A stretch of DNA of 64,000 nt from Cepaea hortensis (lineage: Eukaryota > Mollusca > Gastropoda > Stylommatophora > Helicidae): the NCBI GenBank assembly GCA_963921405.1, contig OY992876.1, positions 50,586,383 to 50,650,382 on the forward strand, given 5' to 3'. The position numbers were made by a program, and so were the translations under genes. Of this stretch, positions 31,401 to 42,514 are shown in pieces; position 1 is the first letter of the stretch; every line of letters starts with the position of its first letter. The notes under the pieces were generated by a model. The model searched no databases and was not told the origin of the DNA. It saw only the letters and a program-made list of their open reading frames with translations.

Positions 31401-31747
31401 GTGGTTTCTGAGGAAAATGCAAAGAATACCATGGACAGACAGAAAAACCAATGACCAAGTACTACAGGAGACAAATGAACATCGTAAACTGATTAGAGAA
31501 ATTAGACGTAGACAGTCAACATTTTTTGGACATGTTATGAGAAGAAATGGATTGGAGAACTTAGTGACGACTGGCAAGATCGAGGGGAACAGACCAAGAG
31601 GAAGACCGAGAGGAAAATACCTGGATGGCTTGGCCACATGGCATGGACGAGACAGGAACACTGAGCTGATCCACGACACTGGTGATCGAGTGAAATGGCG
31701 AGTCATGACCGCCCACGCTTTTCGGCATGGCACATGATTGATTGATT
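28492..31747 (+). mobile_element. Full-length RTE-like LINE
   Basis: 3256 bp flanked by a 10-bp target duplication, GAACAGTATA (28482-28491 and 31748-31757). The 3' end is a short (GATT)n tail, not poly(A), a hallmark of RTE-type LINEs. A ~360-bp 5' leader precedes one long coding region with endonuclease and reverse transcriptase. The length fits RTE elements. Fragments of the same family occur at 6818, 38675, 38846-49905 (minus) and 62010. Confidence 0.9.
28855..31737 (+). pseudogene. RTE-like endonuclease-reverse transcriptase, mutated
   Basis: Start at ATG 28855 is the first in frame with the endonuclease. The domains are APE-type endonuclease (LATWNVRTLNN, CETRWIGAG, YAPTGESSED, then DFNAKVG and YSDHRLL further on) and RT (GKAPGADNITTEM, FIDYTKAFDSV, GVWQGCVMSP, YADDTVLIADN). 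A C-terminal region follows (LYGCETWTMSS, FGHVMRRN, RPRGRPRGKYLDG). A TGA at 29275, a frameshift near 29420, an extra T in a T-run near 30880 and stops near 31137 and 31164 disable it. The open segments left are 28855-29277, 29430-30893 and 31231-31737. Catalytic YADD is retained at about 30964. Confidence 0.92.
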
Positions 31748-31759
31748 GAACAGTATATA

Positions 31760-32955
31760 TGATCCCATCCTCTGTAGTGAGGTTTCGCGAAGGGAGATCC
31801 GGTTATGATGTGTTTGAGCTACGCCAATGTTGTGTAAACAAAACGGTCAGGTTTCATAATCAGTTTAAAATTACCATCGTAGTAAGTGTCGTTTACCATG
31901 AGAATATATGTGTTTTATATTTCAGCCTAAAGGATTCATTATTTCCTATGTTTCATGTTGAATGACTCCTTTAAAATGTACCTGACGGAATGCAACGAAA
32001 TATGCCAGGCAATTAAATTGCGTAACCAATTATTTATGTCTTCATTATTAAAATTTTCCCTGTGAATATGTAGACCTAATTATTGTGACCTCACATTAAA
32101 TATATTTAGTTTAACTTGCATCTGATCTTGTGTGTGGAACATTATATACAGACAAAGTGATTTACCTACCAACGAAGAATACACTGGGGCTGGTATTCCA
32201 GTGTCAGATGTCAATGACCAAGACCTTAATTCGCGTCCACGGAAGTATTATGGGAAGGAATACTGTAACAAAAGAATGGAGGATCAGCCATGGTGTGTGT
32301 TAAGGCTGCCGAGGAGTGCACATGTTTATAGATAAAAGTAACTGTAATTCACCACGATGATGATAGACAATCAGCACCCAAGTCTTGCACACCCTGTTGG
32401 AGAGCTAACAAGTATCATTTAGTATCCTTGAAATGAACTTTTTGTTTGGAATTAAACCAAATTATTCCTCAATTCTTCAAGTTGCACAAGAGTCAACAAT
32501 TTTAGTCGACGGGGTTTCTAACGACAAGAACAACAACACCAGCAACAACGATAACTGCAACAACAAAAACCCAACAAAAAGCCACTCTTGTATGCATGGC
32601 ATAAATAAACGCACATTTGCTTCATTTCTCCTTCCAAATTCAAAGCGTGCAATTAACTATAATTGAATCTTTGTCTAACGGCAATTATTCACATTTGCTG
32701 GCAGAATTCTTCTTATGTCAATTTTGTGTCAGTAAATTTTATACATTTTCTGCTGTTTTAAATGTCATTTGGACACTTCTTTCTTTATTACATCTTTATG
32801 AGAAACGTATGTACAGATTTGGGAATAAATCTTCCTCTCTGTTTCTGAGACTGAGTTGAGTTGAGTTGAGTTTATCTAAGAAACGACATCATTGCACTCA
32901 GGACATTCCCACACGCGCTCAATCCCGTCGTTCAACAGCCAGCAAAGAGTCATAC
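31760..32955. other. No recognisable gene
   Basis: AT-rich sequence with small unsupported frames, an AAC-rich patch near 32525-32580 and a short (GAGTT)n run at 32858-32877. Confidence 0.5.
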
Positions 32956-32957
32956 TG

Positions 32958-34030
32958 CTAATCGTTCCAATTGTCACCTGATTGAAAGTTCTCCTGGTCT
33001 TCCCATTTAGATTCGAGATTCACACAGAGCCCTTGCCGTTCCGCCGCTTTCTCCACCTGGCCCCACAGGCGCCCGACCATCTCTCCCTTGTCCATAGGTA
33101 ATCTACTACCGAGAGGTGCATTCCCAGCCAGCCTATAAGTCTGTTCATTTCCCCGCACTCCCTCACGACCAGGGCAAAACATCCGTGACCCCTGAAGCGA
33201 AGCAAGCCATTCTACACGAAACATCCCTTTCTCCACCTTACTAAGCATACTCCATGAGTCGGTAATGAATACAATTTGTGTTGCAGCGGCCTCCTACAAC
33301 ATTCGGAAGGCTGCTGTTCCTGCTAACACCCCCATTGACATGCTGGAGATTGTAGCTTTATATACCAGACTCTCTTTTTTCAAGCATCGTCCATTAGCCT
33401 TCGCAATGAAACCCCAGCCACTACGTCAGTTTCTCCACCACTGATCCATCGGTCTAGATGACTATGTCACTTTGATGTGTGTTGCCCTGTATCAGTTGTT
33501 GCAGCTCAAAATATGTGTGCCCTTCTGCCCATCCTCTGCACTCATGACCCAGTGTTAACTATTACCGTGTGCCAGTTCGACATGTCTTCCGGTACTTTTA
33601 GACACTCTTTTTCACGATTAACGTTCTCTATTTCACACATCTGACTGATAGATATTTCAGCCTGCACCATCCAGGACCTGCCTCTTCTCAGTCTATGACC
33701 CTTGACTATATCCATTACTTCATGCAGGGGGTGATCCCTGTCTGCAGCGACTCTCAGGTACCATTTGGCTTGAAGGACTCTGTGCCTGTCCGAAATTGTT
33801 GGTAGTGCAAGAATATGCCTCATGCATATAATTGGCGTGTCCTTTGTGCACCGCACTTTCACCCGAATGGCCACATTCTGTAAGCTTCTTCTCTAACACT
33901 GTCATCAGCCCCAAACCATACTCAGTGACTGAAATTATTAACTGTTGAAAGAGAATGTTCCTGTGATTGAACATTTTCACGTATTCTGCATGGGCTTTGT
34001 TCTGTTCAAGCTCTGGCCACTTTAGTTTCT
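32958..34030 (-). pseudogene. LINE 3' region: post-RT segment plus RNase H
   Basis: On the minus strand, from 34030 down, the fragments read SVTEYGLGLMTV, then VRCTKDTPIICMRHILALPT and LRVAADRDHPLHEVMDIVKG, then AAFRMLEEAAATQ, ITDSWSMLSKVEKG and FRVEWLASLQGSR, ending NEQTYRLAGNAPLG. This order (thumb-like region, then RNase H with the TDS motif and GNE...RLAG) fits I-like LINEs. Several frameshifts and stops separate the pieces. Endonuclease and RT palm are absent here. Confidence 0.75.
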
Positions 34031-34194
34031 AGAGTGGTGATACATTTCTTGATGACTGCATAATGTTATCTCGGAAGCGTTCAAAATCAATCTAAAATAT
34101 GATAGATACCTGCATGTCCTTGTCTTTTTACATAATGTCTCTATTAACATCTGCATCTACTGGGAAAGAACAAATACATCCATACGATAAGATC

Positions 34195-34480
34195 TGAATA
34201 TTGAAGGAGGTTGGCTACTAAAGACGATAAAACAAAGAAAATTGAATTATTTTGGTCACTTGAAACGTTTTGAAAGTTTGTATAGAACAATAATGGAGGG
34301 GTATACGCCCGGGAAGAGAGGAAGCGAAAGGCCAAAGAGAAGATGAGTGCAGGGTGTGACAGATCAGATGGGTGTATCAGACGTGGGACATTTTGTTTAT
34401 GACCGAGAAGTTTTCCGGAAGGTTGTTATGGGAGCGAGGTTCTGCAAAGGACATACTACTGAATGAATGCACCCATTGGA
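34195..34480 (+). pseudogene. LINE 3' fragment, second family
   Basis: The plus strand reads LLKTIKQRKLNYFGHLKRFE, then MEGYTPGKRGSERPKRR and GHTTE. This is the conserved C-terminal FGH and GKRGxxRPxRR region of many invertebrate LINEs. It ends in a short ACTGAATGAATG tail. The sequence differs from the RTE copies here, so it is a separate family. Confidence 0.65.
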
Positions 34481-34790
34481 TATTTGTAATTTTTTAAACT
34501 ATTATTCGGTCAGTCGTTTTCATTTGATTTCTGAACGGTAGGTCATAATACCATTGTGAAAACCAACTCCAAGCCGTCGATTCCCAATTCGACTCTAGTT
34601 GACTTCGAACCCGCTATGTCAAGATTGTTAAACTGCGTTCTCTATCCCCAGACTCCTATCATTTAATATGGCCATAGCAGTTCAGTTTTCGAGACAGGAT
34701 ACTGTTTACGTCCGCCACACATTTCGGGAGCGTGCGTTCAATACTGCCATACAAATTATGTCTCGATTAACATATTTTGTCGCGTATACT
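34481..34790. other. No recognisable feature
   Basis: Unassigned sequence between a LINE tail and a minisatellite. Confidence 0.4.
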
Positions 34791-34794
34791 CCAT

Positions 34795-35430
34795 CCAAAT
34801 AAACAAATACTGTCATTTATACTCAGTTTGCTTTAACGAATACTGTCCTTTACACTCAATCCAAATAAACGCATACTGACAATTTCACTCATTCTGAATA
34901 AACAAATGGTGTCATTTACACTTACTCCGAATAAACAAAAACTATAATTTATTCTCATCTATAAGCATATATTGTCATTTACATTCTGTATAAGCACATC
35001 TTATCATTTACACTGACTTTAAATGAGCAACTACTGTCCTTTACTCTCACTCTGAATAAACTGTCTGTCATCTAATGCCTATAGTACCTTGCAGTGTAGG
35101 ACAGGGGGGTCTTGGGCCTAAGGAATTAAGGCTGCCTGGTTAGTGCAGTTGCCACAAACTGTATAGGTTAGGATTTTCTTTTTGCCCCCGACAGAAAAAG
35201 ATCCACACCTTACAGAGGATTCGAACCCCGGTCTCCTGAAGTATAACCTGGCGTTCTTAACTACTCAGCCAGCTGCTCTCCACCTGAATAAACACAGTGT
35301 AATTTGCATTCACTATGAGTAAAAAAAAATAATATGACTTATCAAGCTAAATAAACAACTATCATTATTTACACTCGCTCTGAAAAAACAAATACTGGCA
35401 TTTACACGCATTCGTATTAACAAAATACTA
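34795..35430 (+). repeat. ~36-bp degenerate minisatellite interrupted by a SINE
   Basis: Units of the type AATAAACAAATACTGTCATT plus TACACTCACTCTG repeat with heavy divergence from 34795 to about 35065. They resume at about 35283-35430 in the same orientation and register. The gap holds the tRNA-like SINE. Confidence 0.75.
35075..35282 (-). repeat. tRNA-derived SINE (Leu/Ser-like head)
   Basis: On the minus strand the head reads GCTGGCTGAGTAGTTAAGAA (A box) followed about 35 bases later by GGGGTTCGAATCCTC (perfect B box). The following body TTTTTCTGTCGGGGGCAAAA is not tRNA. The acceptor stem does not pair, so this is a SINE, not a working tRNA gene. Confidence 0.8.
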
Positions 35431-35444
35431 TATATATATAATAC

Positions 35445-35879
35445 GCTATACACATGGAACACCACTTTATAGGATGGAGACATGGATCTTGTGTAAAGAG
35501 TTGGAACAAAAGAAGGAGCATCAGGAAATGTGGGTTCTCATTAGAATGCAGCAAGTTTATTTGATGTAGTAAAACAAATAAAGATGTTCTAGAATAATGT
35601 ATCTTAAAAAGAACACTCAGCTACAGAAAATAAAAATGAGTAAGATAGCATACTTTGGTCGCATCCGACGACATAAAAATCTACTGAATATCATAACAGA
35701 GGTAGACGTTCAGGGCAAAACCGCCAGTAAGCGTCGAAGGTGTGGAAGACCAGACTGCACGACCATTTGATTTGAATACAGGCTTGCAGTGTACTGGGAA
35801 TTCTGGGAACAGGCCAGAATAGAGATTTATTACCGCCAACATCCGCGACTGAGAGGCGCCTGATGATGCTATTGAAATA
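35445..35879 (+). pseudogene. LINE 3' fragment, third family
   Basis: Plus-strand fragments read YRMETWILCKELEQK, then EMWVLIRMQQV, and in shifted frames a C-terminal ITANIRD and EAPDDAIE. These match the LYGxETW...MWxLRRMQ region and end of common invertebrate LINEs. Many indels. It runs directly into the TTGG tract at 35880. Confidence 0.65.
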
Positions 35880-36362
35880 GAATTGGTTGGCTGGTTGATT
35901 GGTTAATTGGTTGGTTAACTGGTTGGTTGATTCGTTAGCTGGTTTGTTGGTTGGTTTGTTGGTCGGTTGGTTAGTTAGTTGATTGGTTGGCTGGGTGTTT
36001 ATTGGAAGGCTGGTTAGTCAGTTAGGTGGTTGGTTAGTCAGTTAGGTGGTTAGTTAGTTGGTTTGGTTAGTTGGTTGGCTGGATTGTTGTTTAGTTGATG
36101 ACTTGCTGGTTAGTTAGCTGGCTTGCTGGTTGGTTTGTTGGTTGACTGGATGGTTGGTTAGTTGATTGGCTGGTTAGCTAGCTAGTTGATTAGTTAGCTG
36201 GTTTGCTGGCTTGTTGTTTAGTTTGTTAGCTGGATGGTTAGTTGGTTGACTGGCTGGTTGGTTGGTTTGTTAGTTGGTTTGCTGGATGGTTGGGTGGTTA
36301 GATTGTTGACTGGCTGGTTGTTTAGTTGTTTGGCTGGTTGGTCAGTTGGCTGGCTGGTTGTG
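35880..36362 (+). repeat. (TTGG)n-type degenerate tetranucleotide tract
   Basis: About 480 bp of GGTTGGTT, GGCTGGTT and GATTGGTT permutations starting at the end of the LINE fragment. It yields artificial Trp-Leu-Val-rich frames. Confidence 0.93.
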
Positions 36363-36440
36363 AATCCTCTGAAACTCCGAGTTCAGATCTTCGGTGTATT
36401 GGCGTTTAGATGTGCTAAACCTGACAAACTGCTGGAGTCT

Positions 36441-36552
36441 ATCTTCATGAGGCTGGTCTAGAAACGTTTCCCCCGACCCCGGTGTCCAAGAACCATCTCC
36501 ATGAGGCTGGTCTAGAAACGTTTCCCCCGACCCCGGTGTCCAAGAACCATCT
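36441..36552 (+). repeat. 53-bp tandem duplication
   Basis: ATCTTCATGAGGCTGGTCTA at 36441 and ATCTCCATGAGGCTGGTCTA at 36494 start two nearly identical 53-bp units, followed by a partial third (ATCTCCAGG). Confidence 0.95.
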
Positions 36553-36795
36553 CCAGGAGAATTTCTAGAGCCTTCCTCGCTCTAAGCTCAGAAACCAGCG
36601 GGGTGTGCACAGCCAGTACTGGAACTTCACATCTGTGGGGAAGCATATTCAGATTATACCTACGGATTGGCTGGGGTTGAGTTTAGATGATGATGTTTTC
36701 TGCAGAGGAGATTAGTATGTGGCGGTCCACAGACTTCATCCAATTTTCTGCATGTTCAGAAAATGGTGGCGACCGGTTGCTGATCTAGCTAGTTT

Positions 36796-37035
36796 TGTAT
36801 TATGCAGTAATGTGTGTGAAGCTGCTGATTTTCTAGTGACTGCCGCTTCCATCGACGATGAACGGTAATTTTCGTGGCAGACAGTCGTGTTGGCATTCTG
36901 GCAGCGGTCTTATGCATGTTCTTGCATGTGGATGCTGTTGGTTTGTCGGCACTGCTGTTTGTTCCACTTTTCACATGGGGCAGTGAGAAACATCTTGTGT
37001 GATATTCACTGGCACAGGAACGGAGCATTATGGGG
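36796..37035 (-). repeat. Dispersed ~240-bp repeat (other copy 60491-60722, opposite strand)
   Basis: Blocks AGTGACTGCCGCTTCCATCG and GATATTCACTGGCACAGGAA, and the intervening GGCATTCTGGCAGCGG, are found reverse-complemented and in the matching order at 60491-60722. The copy at 60491 is taken as the plus reference. Confidence 0.75.
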
Positions 37036-37039
37036 GTGA

Positions 37040-37345
37040 CCCTTTGCCGTGAAGTTCGAACCGAGACTAACTAGACTTCAACAAAATTCCCAGAGGGAGA
37101 TGAGAAGGGGCACAGTGATATATATCCATGAGACTGGAAAGTCGGAGGGGAACACAGTGAAGAAAAGACGTAGACAACCGGGACAAAAGGAACTCGCAGC
37201 CTGACATTGAAACACACATTTACCGGAAAAGGTTAGCAACACGCAAGACAGACATTTGTTGGCAAGTGCCACTAGCACGGCCTAGAACAAACATAACAAG
37301 GACCTGGATTGGTAGACATAACAGACTAAAGGAAACATGAAAAAC
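37040..37345. other. No recognisable feature
   Basis: Unassigned sequence leading into a microsatellite cluster. Confidence 0.4.
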
Positions 37346-37348
37346 TAG

Positions 37349-37607
37349 AAGAAGAAGAAGAAGAAGAAGAAGAAGAAGAAGAAGAAGAAGAAGAAGAAGA
37401 AGAAGAAGAATAAGAAGAAGAAGAAGAAGAAGAAGGAGGAGGAGGAGGAGGAGAAGGAGGAGGAGGAGAAAAAGAAGAAGAAGAAGAAGAAGGAGAAGAA
37501 GAAGAAGAAGAAGAAGAAGAAGAAGAAGAAGAAGAAGAAGAAGAAGAAGAAGAAGAAGAAGAAGAAGAAGAAGAAGAGGAGGAGGTGGAGGAGGAGGAGA
37601 CGCGGAC
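37349..37607 (+). repeat. (AAG)n microsatellite with GGA variants
   Basis: About 260 bp of AAG trinucleotides with blocks of GGAGGA at 37435-37470 and 37576-37600. Confidence 0.97.
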
Positions 37608-37659
37608 GCAGAAGAAAAAATGAAGGGGGGACTGGGGGGTAGAAGAAGATAATGATGAT

Positions 37660-37663
37660 ATTA

Positions 37664-37701
<38 letters not shown>

Positions 37702-37732
37702 TATTATTATTATTATTATTATTATTATTTAA
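37660..37732. repeat. (AAT)n-(ATT)n palindromic microsatellite
   Basis: AAT repeats run straight into ATT repeats near 37700. The tract is self-complementary and could form a hairpin. Confidence 0.97.
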
Positions 37733-37757
37733 GGAACAAGAAGAAGGTTTTCGGCAC

Positions 37758-37758
<1 letters not shown>

Positions 37759-37802
<44 letters not shown>
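37759..37802 (+). repeat. (TG)n microsatellite
   Basis: About 44 bp of pure TG. Confidence 0.97.
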
Positions 37803-37809
37803 CACAAGC

Positions 37810-38450
37810 CGTGTATAAGAGAGACAATAAATCCACACACCTTTCAATATCCATTGAGTTGGACATAGCACGGGCGTTTAGCTTAGAACGTTGGCGCCGG
37901 TTTGTTTAACAAATAATGAATAACATATTAATATTTCTCACAAGACATCGACGGCAATAATAATGATGTTATTGTTAATGCTCATTGCACTCTCGGGTGT
38001 AAATTGATGTATGTTTTCCAACTTTTCCTATCCAGCCATCATTTTCCCCCTTTTAAGTGATAATTCATAGGATTGAATGAGAAAGATTTCATAAACATGA
38101 CGAACGACCTGAGGCGTCGGCTGACAGAATGCTGGGGTCGTATGGAACGTAGAGCGAAATTAGGACAACGAAAGGTTTAATGCGGGTCGACTTCATTGCA
38201 CCAGGTTTTATCCCATATGACCATATTCGCCATACAGAATCACACACGAAAAACGACACAGTAGAATCACACGAGAAATCAATTCACAACCATTGACTGG
38301 GACTAACCGTCCATGCCGTCATACAAAAATGGAACAGATATTATCGTCATCACAATCATAATTAGCATCATCATCATTATCATAACCCTCATGTATTGGT
38401 TCGCTCCTATCAAGGCTCGTCGCAAGAACTTTAGGGCACTCGCCTGACAG
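37810..38450. other. No gene; a short block related to the 60-kb repeat
   Basis: Around 38188-38220, CGACTTCATTGC and TTTTATCCCATAT resemble 60738-60770, which suggests the dispersed repeat has a further segment. The rest is unassigned. Confidence 0.4.
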
Positions 38451-38452
38451 CG

Positions 38453-38660
38453 ACCGACCGACTGCTGACTAACAGCGCCAATGACAGACAGACCGACATA
38501 CCGACAGACCAACAGACTGAACGATAAATTGATCGACAGACAAACAAACCGAAAGACAGATCGAACGACCAACTTACAGACAGACACACTGACAGGCAGG
38601 CACATAGACACCGACCTACAGACCAACACACAGAACGACATACAGGCGACCAACAAGAGA
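38453..38660 (+). repeat. Degenerate (GACA/GACC)n tract
   Basis: About 200 bp of GACAGACC, CGACAGAC and ACCGACCG permutations immediately before an RTE fragment. Confidence 0.85.
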
Positions 38661-38674
38661 GACTGTCAGCCGCA

Positions 38675-38845
38675 AATGATAATGAAGCAGGTCAATATCA
38701 GCCTCTTAAGATTGGTGTGAGACATAGATGTGTGATGTCTCCAGATCTGTTTTTCCCTATAAGCTGAAAATATTGTTATGAAGATATGAGGGGGATCATT
38801 GTCGAGGAATACAACATCAATAACATTAGATATGCGGATGATTCA
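38675..38845 (+). pseudogene. RTE-like LINE RT fragment
   Basis: Nucleotide matches to 30805-30975: CAGGTCAATATCAGCCTCTT, TGTGATGTCTCCAGATCTGT and ACATTAGATATGCGGATGAT, covering the RT motifs around YADD. Both ends are truncated. It abuts the 3' end of the opposite-strand RTE copy. Confidence 0.8.
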
Positions 38846-39602
38846 TTCATTCATCATTTGAACGTCCATGCCGATAAGCGTGGGCTGTCATGTTTCGCCA
38901 CCTCATTCGATCACAAGAGTCGTGGATCAGCTCTATGTTCTTGTCTCGAGCATACCACATGGCCAAGCCATCCAGGTATTTACTTCTCTGCGTTCCCCTT
39001 GTCCTTTTCCCCTCAGTCATGCCAGTTGTCACCAAGTTCTCCAATATATTTCTTCTTATAAGTTGTCCAAACAAATTGTGACTGTCTACTTCTAACTTCT
39101 CTAATGAGTTTATGGATTTCATTTTTTCTTGTAGGACTGGGTCATTGGTTTTCTGTCTGCCCATGGTATTCTTTGTATTGTCCTCAGAAACCATATGTCC
39201 ACAGCCATAGGATGTTTTATTTTAGCTTGTTTGCTCATTGTCCCCGCTTCACATCCAAACAAACGTACAGGTTCCATGTAGCACCTGAACACACACGTTT
39301 TCTCGTTGCAAATGACACCTTTTTATTGGTCAGCATGTTTTCCATTTTGCAATAGCCTTCCTTCACCATGGCGATTCTTGTTCTAATCTCTACAAGTTAT
39401 CTCCGATCAGATGTTATGATTGTTCCGAGATAATTGTAACGATTCACTTGTTTAAGAATATTTCCATTTACTTGAATATTGCATTGTGGTATTTCGCTCT
39501 TCCTAGTGACGACGTTAATCTGTGCCTTCTTACAATTTAACTCTAACCCTAGTTGTTCACTGTGTGCGACAACCGCACCCACCAAATGTTGCAGATCCTG
39601 CT

Positions 39603-39830
39603 AAATGTCTGCAGTCTGTCTGCTCATTTTCTGTCTCGTAATATGGTAATATGCATAGCTTATGTTTACACCATTTATTTGACAATGTTTTTTTTTTATT
39701 ATGTGAATGTAACATGCACAATGATGTACAAAGGATGATAGATTGAAAGGGTCGAATGTAAGACGGGCCTGTGTGCCCAGTTTGTGACCCTTTGAAAATA
39801 ATGTTTAATTGTATGTTTGTTTGTTTGTTT
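39603..39830. repeat. ~230-bp insertion inside the RTE copy
   Basis: The RTE sequence is interrupted between the block equivalent to GATACAGTATTAATTG and the block equivalent to AGGACCTGCAACA. The insert has a T-run, a (TTTG)n stretch and a potential hairpin at about 39747-39793 (AAAGGGTC pairing with GACCCTTT). No family recognised. Confidence 0.55.
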
Positions 39831-40067
39831 CAATCAATACTGTATCATCCTCATATCTAATGTATTGATGTTACGTCCACCAATTGTGATTCCTCTCATA
39901 TCTTATAAATTTCTCAAAATATGTTTACTTTATAGAGACAAAAAGATCTGGAGACATTACACATCCCTGTCTCACGCCTCTCTTAATAGGGTGACATTTA
40001 CCTACTTCATTATCAATCTTTATGGCAGATTGTTGTTTCCAATATATGTTTTTCACAAGTACAATGT

Positions 40068-42099
40068 TGTCACAAAATGAAACCGTGCGTTTACCCAGCT
40101 AATTGTTAGGGAGGATGTTTTGATTAACCGGACTATCTGCTAAGCAACAAGGGTTTCAACGAATACAGAGAAAACATTCATAGTTGTGGCTACACGTGTT
40201 TCCAAAACAGGTCGGGCAGAAATAACAGTTGTACTGGTACATCTGGTTGACGGATTGGCCACTGTCGGAAGTGCGGGAGCCGAATCCCGACATCGCCTTG
40301 ACAAGGTTGTCAACATTTGAATACAAATGGAAGCAGTGGGGTCATAGTGGCAATCGGATGTTGTCCAACACCTGCCGGACATGAACAACTTCACGTGCAC
40401 AATGTAAGCTTGTTTGGAAAACCATTAATGACAACTTTGACAAGGACTAAAGCCATGAAAATAGATTCTTGACAATGGCTGATATGTCCAAATAACACCT
40501 GTGTGGACAGGAAGAATACAGTCACGTGACCAATTAGAGGTTTTGCCATAAACCATGATTGGAGATGGGGAGTTGACAAAAACCGTGGATTATGATGGAC
40601 GTGTTTGTGGGAGAGCTCTACAGTGTTAGATTAATTTAACATTAACTAGCATGTGCCGTTATGGCAAAGTGTAGTAGCCATCCCGGGAATGAGGCGGTTT
40701 TTACATAAGGTAGTCAATATAGTCTATTAGTTCTACTTAATATAGACTGTGGCCTTGTTAAACTATAGTGTGATGATTAGCACTGTTAGTGGAAACTAGT
40801 TAGAGTAAGAATAGTGATATTAACTCTGCTAGTTAAGAATAGATTAGTGAAGTGTTTATAAGCTTTACTAGTTGAGAATTGAGTAATGAAGGATAATTGG
40901 GATCTTCCCGTAGGTGTCCCTGGTGGGCGGGGTTCCGCATTCTGTTTGCTGATTTTTTTTGTCTTGGCCTGATGATAACCTATGTGGTCAGTTCATCTGT
41001 CCCTGATGGGTACATTATATTTTCTGAGCGAGGCCGATGCCACGATCATCTAATAGAGATCAGTGAAGGGGAGGCTATCACCAGTTGTATGATTTATTTT
41101 ACAGGTTCCTCTGGTTGGAATGAAGAACCCGGAACAACTAAAAAATCCGATCCCGGATAAAGTATGATGTGGAGAGATGGGCCAGCAACTTTCGCAACGG
41201 AAGAAGTTAAGACACATTGCTCGGTGGAGTCTAATGGTATATGTATCCTACATGAGTGAATACCAATCGTTAACACACCTGAAGTGATGGAGGTTCAGCC
41301 CACGTGGAACTAGATCAGTAGGAACTGATGTTCACATTAGATGAAACCAAACATTGAAGTGTAGTTGTGCCACGTATCAAGGAAATCAGAACTTTCAGAC
41401 TATATCTAGTGAATAAAGCAAGCCATTTTATTCTAGATACAATAACTGTTTAATAGTGAGAACTAGTGAACATTTATCAAGAGACAAAAAGTCTTGTTCA
41501 TAGGACAGTGTTCCATGTTTGTTTCACCGCGCCGGAATTATGAAGCCGGAGTTTCTATAAACTGTTAGGAACAGTTGTGTTAGGAACAATAACAGTTTTT
41601 TTCCACGGATTATATATTTACATGGGATTCAGATCTCATGGTCATCAGAGTTCCTGGAGGAGGACATGTCTGGAGAGAAGGATACGACTTCGGTGAGGTT
41701 TTTCGTACTGACTCGAATGATGTCGTGTGATCCTTGCCATGATGTGTACACTATGATCCTGAACTTTGAAGGCTGACATACACATTTATGTTATAATACA
41801 CGACACACCTTTTTCTTCGCATACACGTCTCATATACGTTACACTTTTCTTTTTAATAAATTAGTCTTTATTAATTTTTAGAAGCAATAGTTGTTGAGTA
41901 TGTTGCGTTGGGGAAGTATGAGAAGGGGGCATAGTACGACAGTGAGAGAGTGATAGGAAAAGGTGTCCATAGGCTGGTGGAGTGTGTTGGACGGAAGCTG
42001 GTGGATTCTCCAGAATATTGAGAAGGGAAAAAAAAATATTATAATGTGGGTGTCGGATCTCCTCACTCCAGGGACGACACTTTAAAGGAGGACACGACA
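40068..42099 (+). repeat. Element 2 5' LTR
   Basis: TGTCACAAAATGAAACC...GGACACGACA. A putative polyadenylation signal AATAAA lies near 41854. Related to but diverged from the element 1 LTR, mostly in the first ~400 bp. Confidence 0.95.
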
Positions 42100-42103
42100 T
42101 TAT

Positions 42104-42113
42104 TGGGGGCTCG
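42104..42113 (+). promoter_or_regulatory. Primer-binding site, tRNA-Pro type (element 2)
   Basis: TGGGGGCTCG begins 4 bases after the LTR. It matches the first 10 bases of the element 3 primer site, then diverges into the leader repeats. Confidence 0.65.
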
Positions 42114-42260
42114 ATAACGGGATCTTTGGACAGCGGGATCTCTCGTAAACGGAATCTTTGGACAGCGGGATCTCCCGTAAACGGAATCCTTGGACAGCGA
42201 GATCTCCTGCAAGCAGGAACCTTTGACAGTGGGATCTTCTGACAACGGGGTCTTTTGACA
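42110..42260 (+). repeat. Leader repeats of element 2
   Basis: About four diverged 32-bp units (core GGATCTTTGGACAGCGGGAT). Fewer and more diverged than in element 1. Confidence 0.75.
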
Positions 42261-42514
42261 CGGAATCCCTAGTTATAAGAGGGAGATGTCATTTTGGAGA
42301 ATCCAGCTAGAGTGAATGTGGATAGGGGTTAGGACTAATATCTTACCTGTTCACACTTCACACGTCTGCATAGGTCTGTGGTCCTGATTCTACTCTTGTC
42401 ACTGAGTGAATGTACTGTGTGTAGTAATATCTAGATTTATAGTACTTGTTCATATATCTGTATAGTAATTTGCAGTTATATTGTACTAGACCTGCTAGCT
42501 TACCTCTCTGTATA

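Noticed and set aside
35130..35282. tRNA gene on the minus strand
   Set aside because: A and B boxes are good, but the acceptor and anticodon stems do not close and the body continues as non-tRNA sequence, so it is a SINE.
40140..42245. Short frames inside the element 2 LTRs as genes
   Set aside because: They recur only because the LTRs are duplicated; none has a domain or coding signature.
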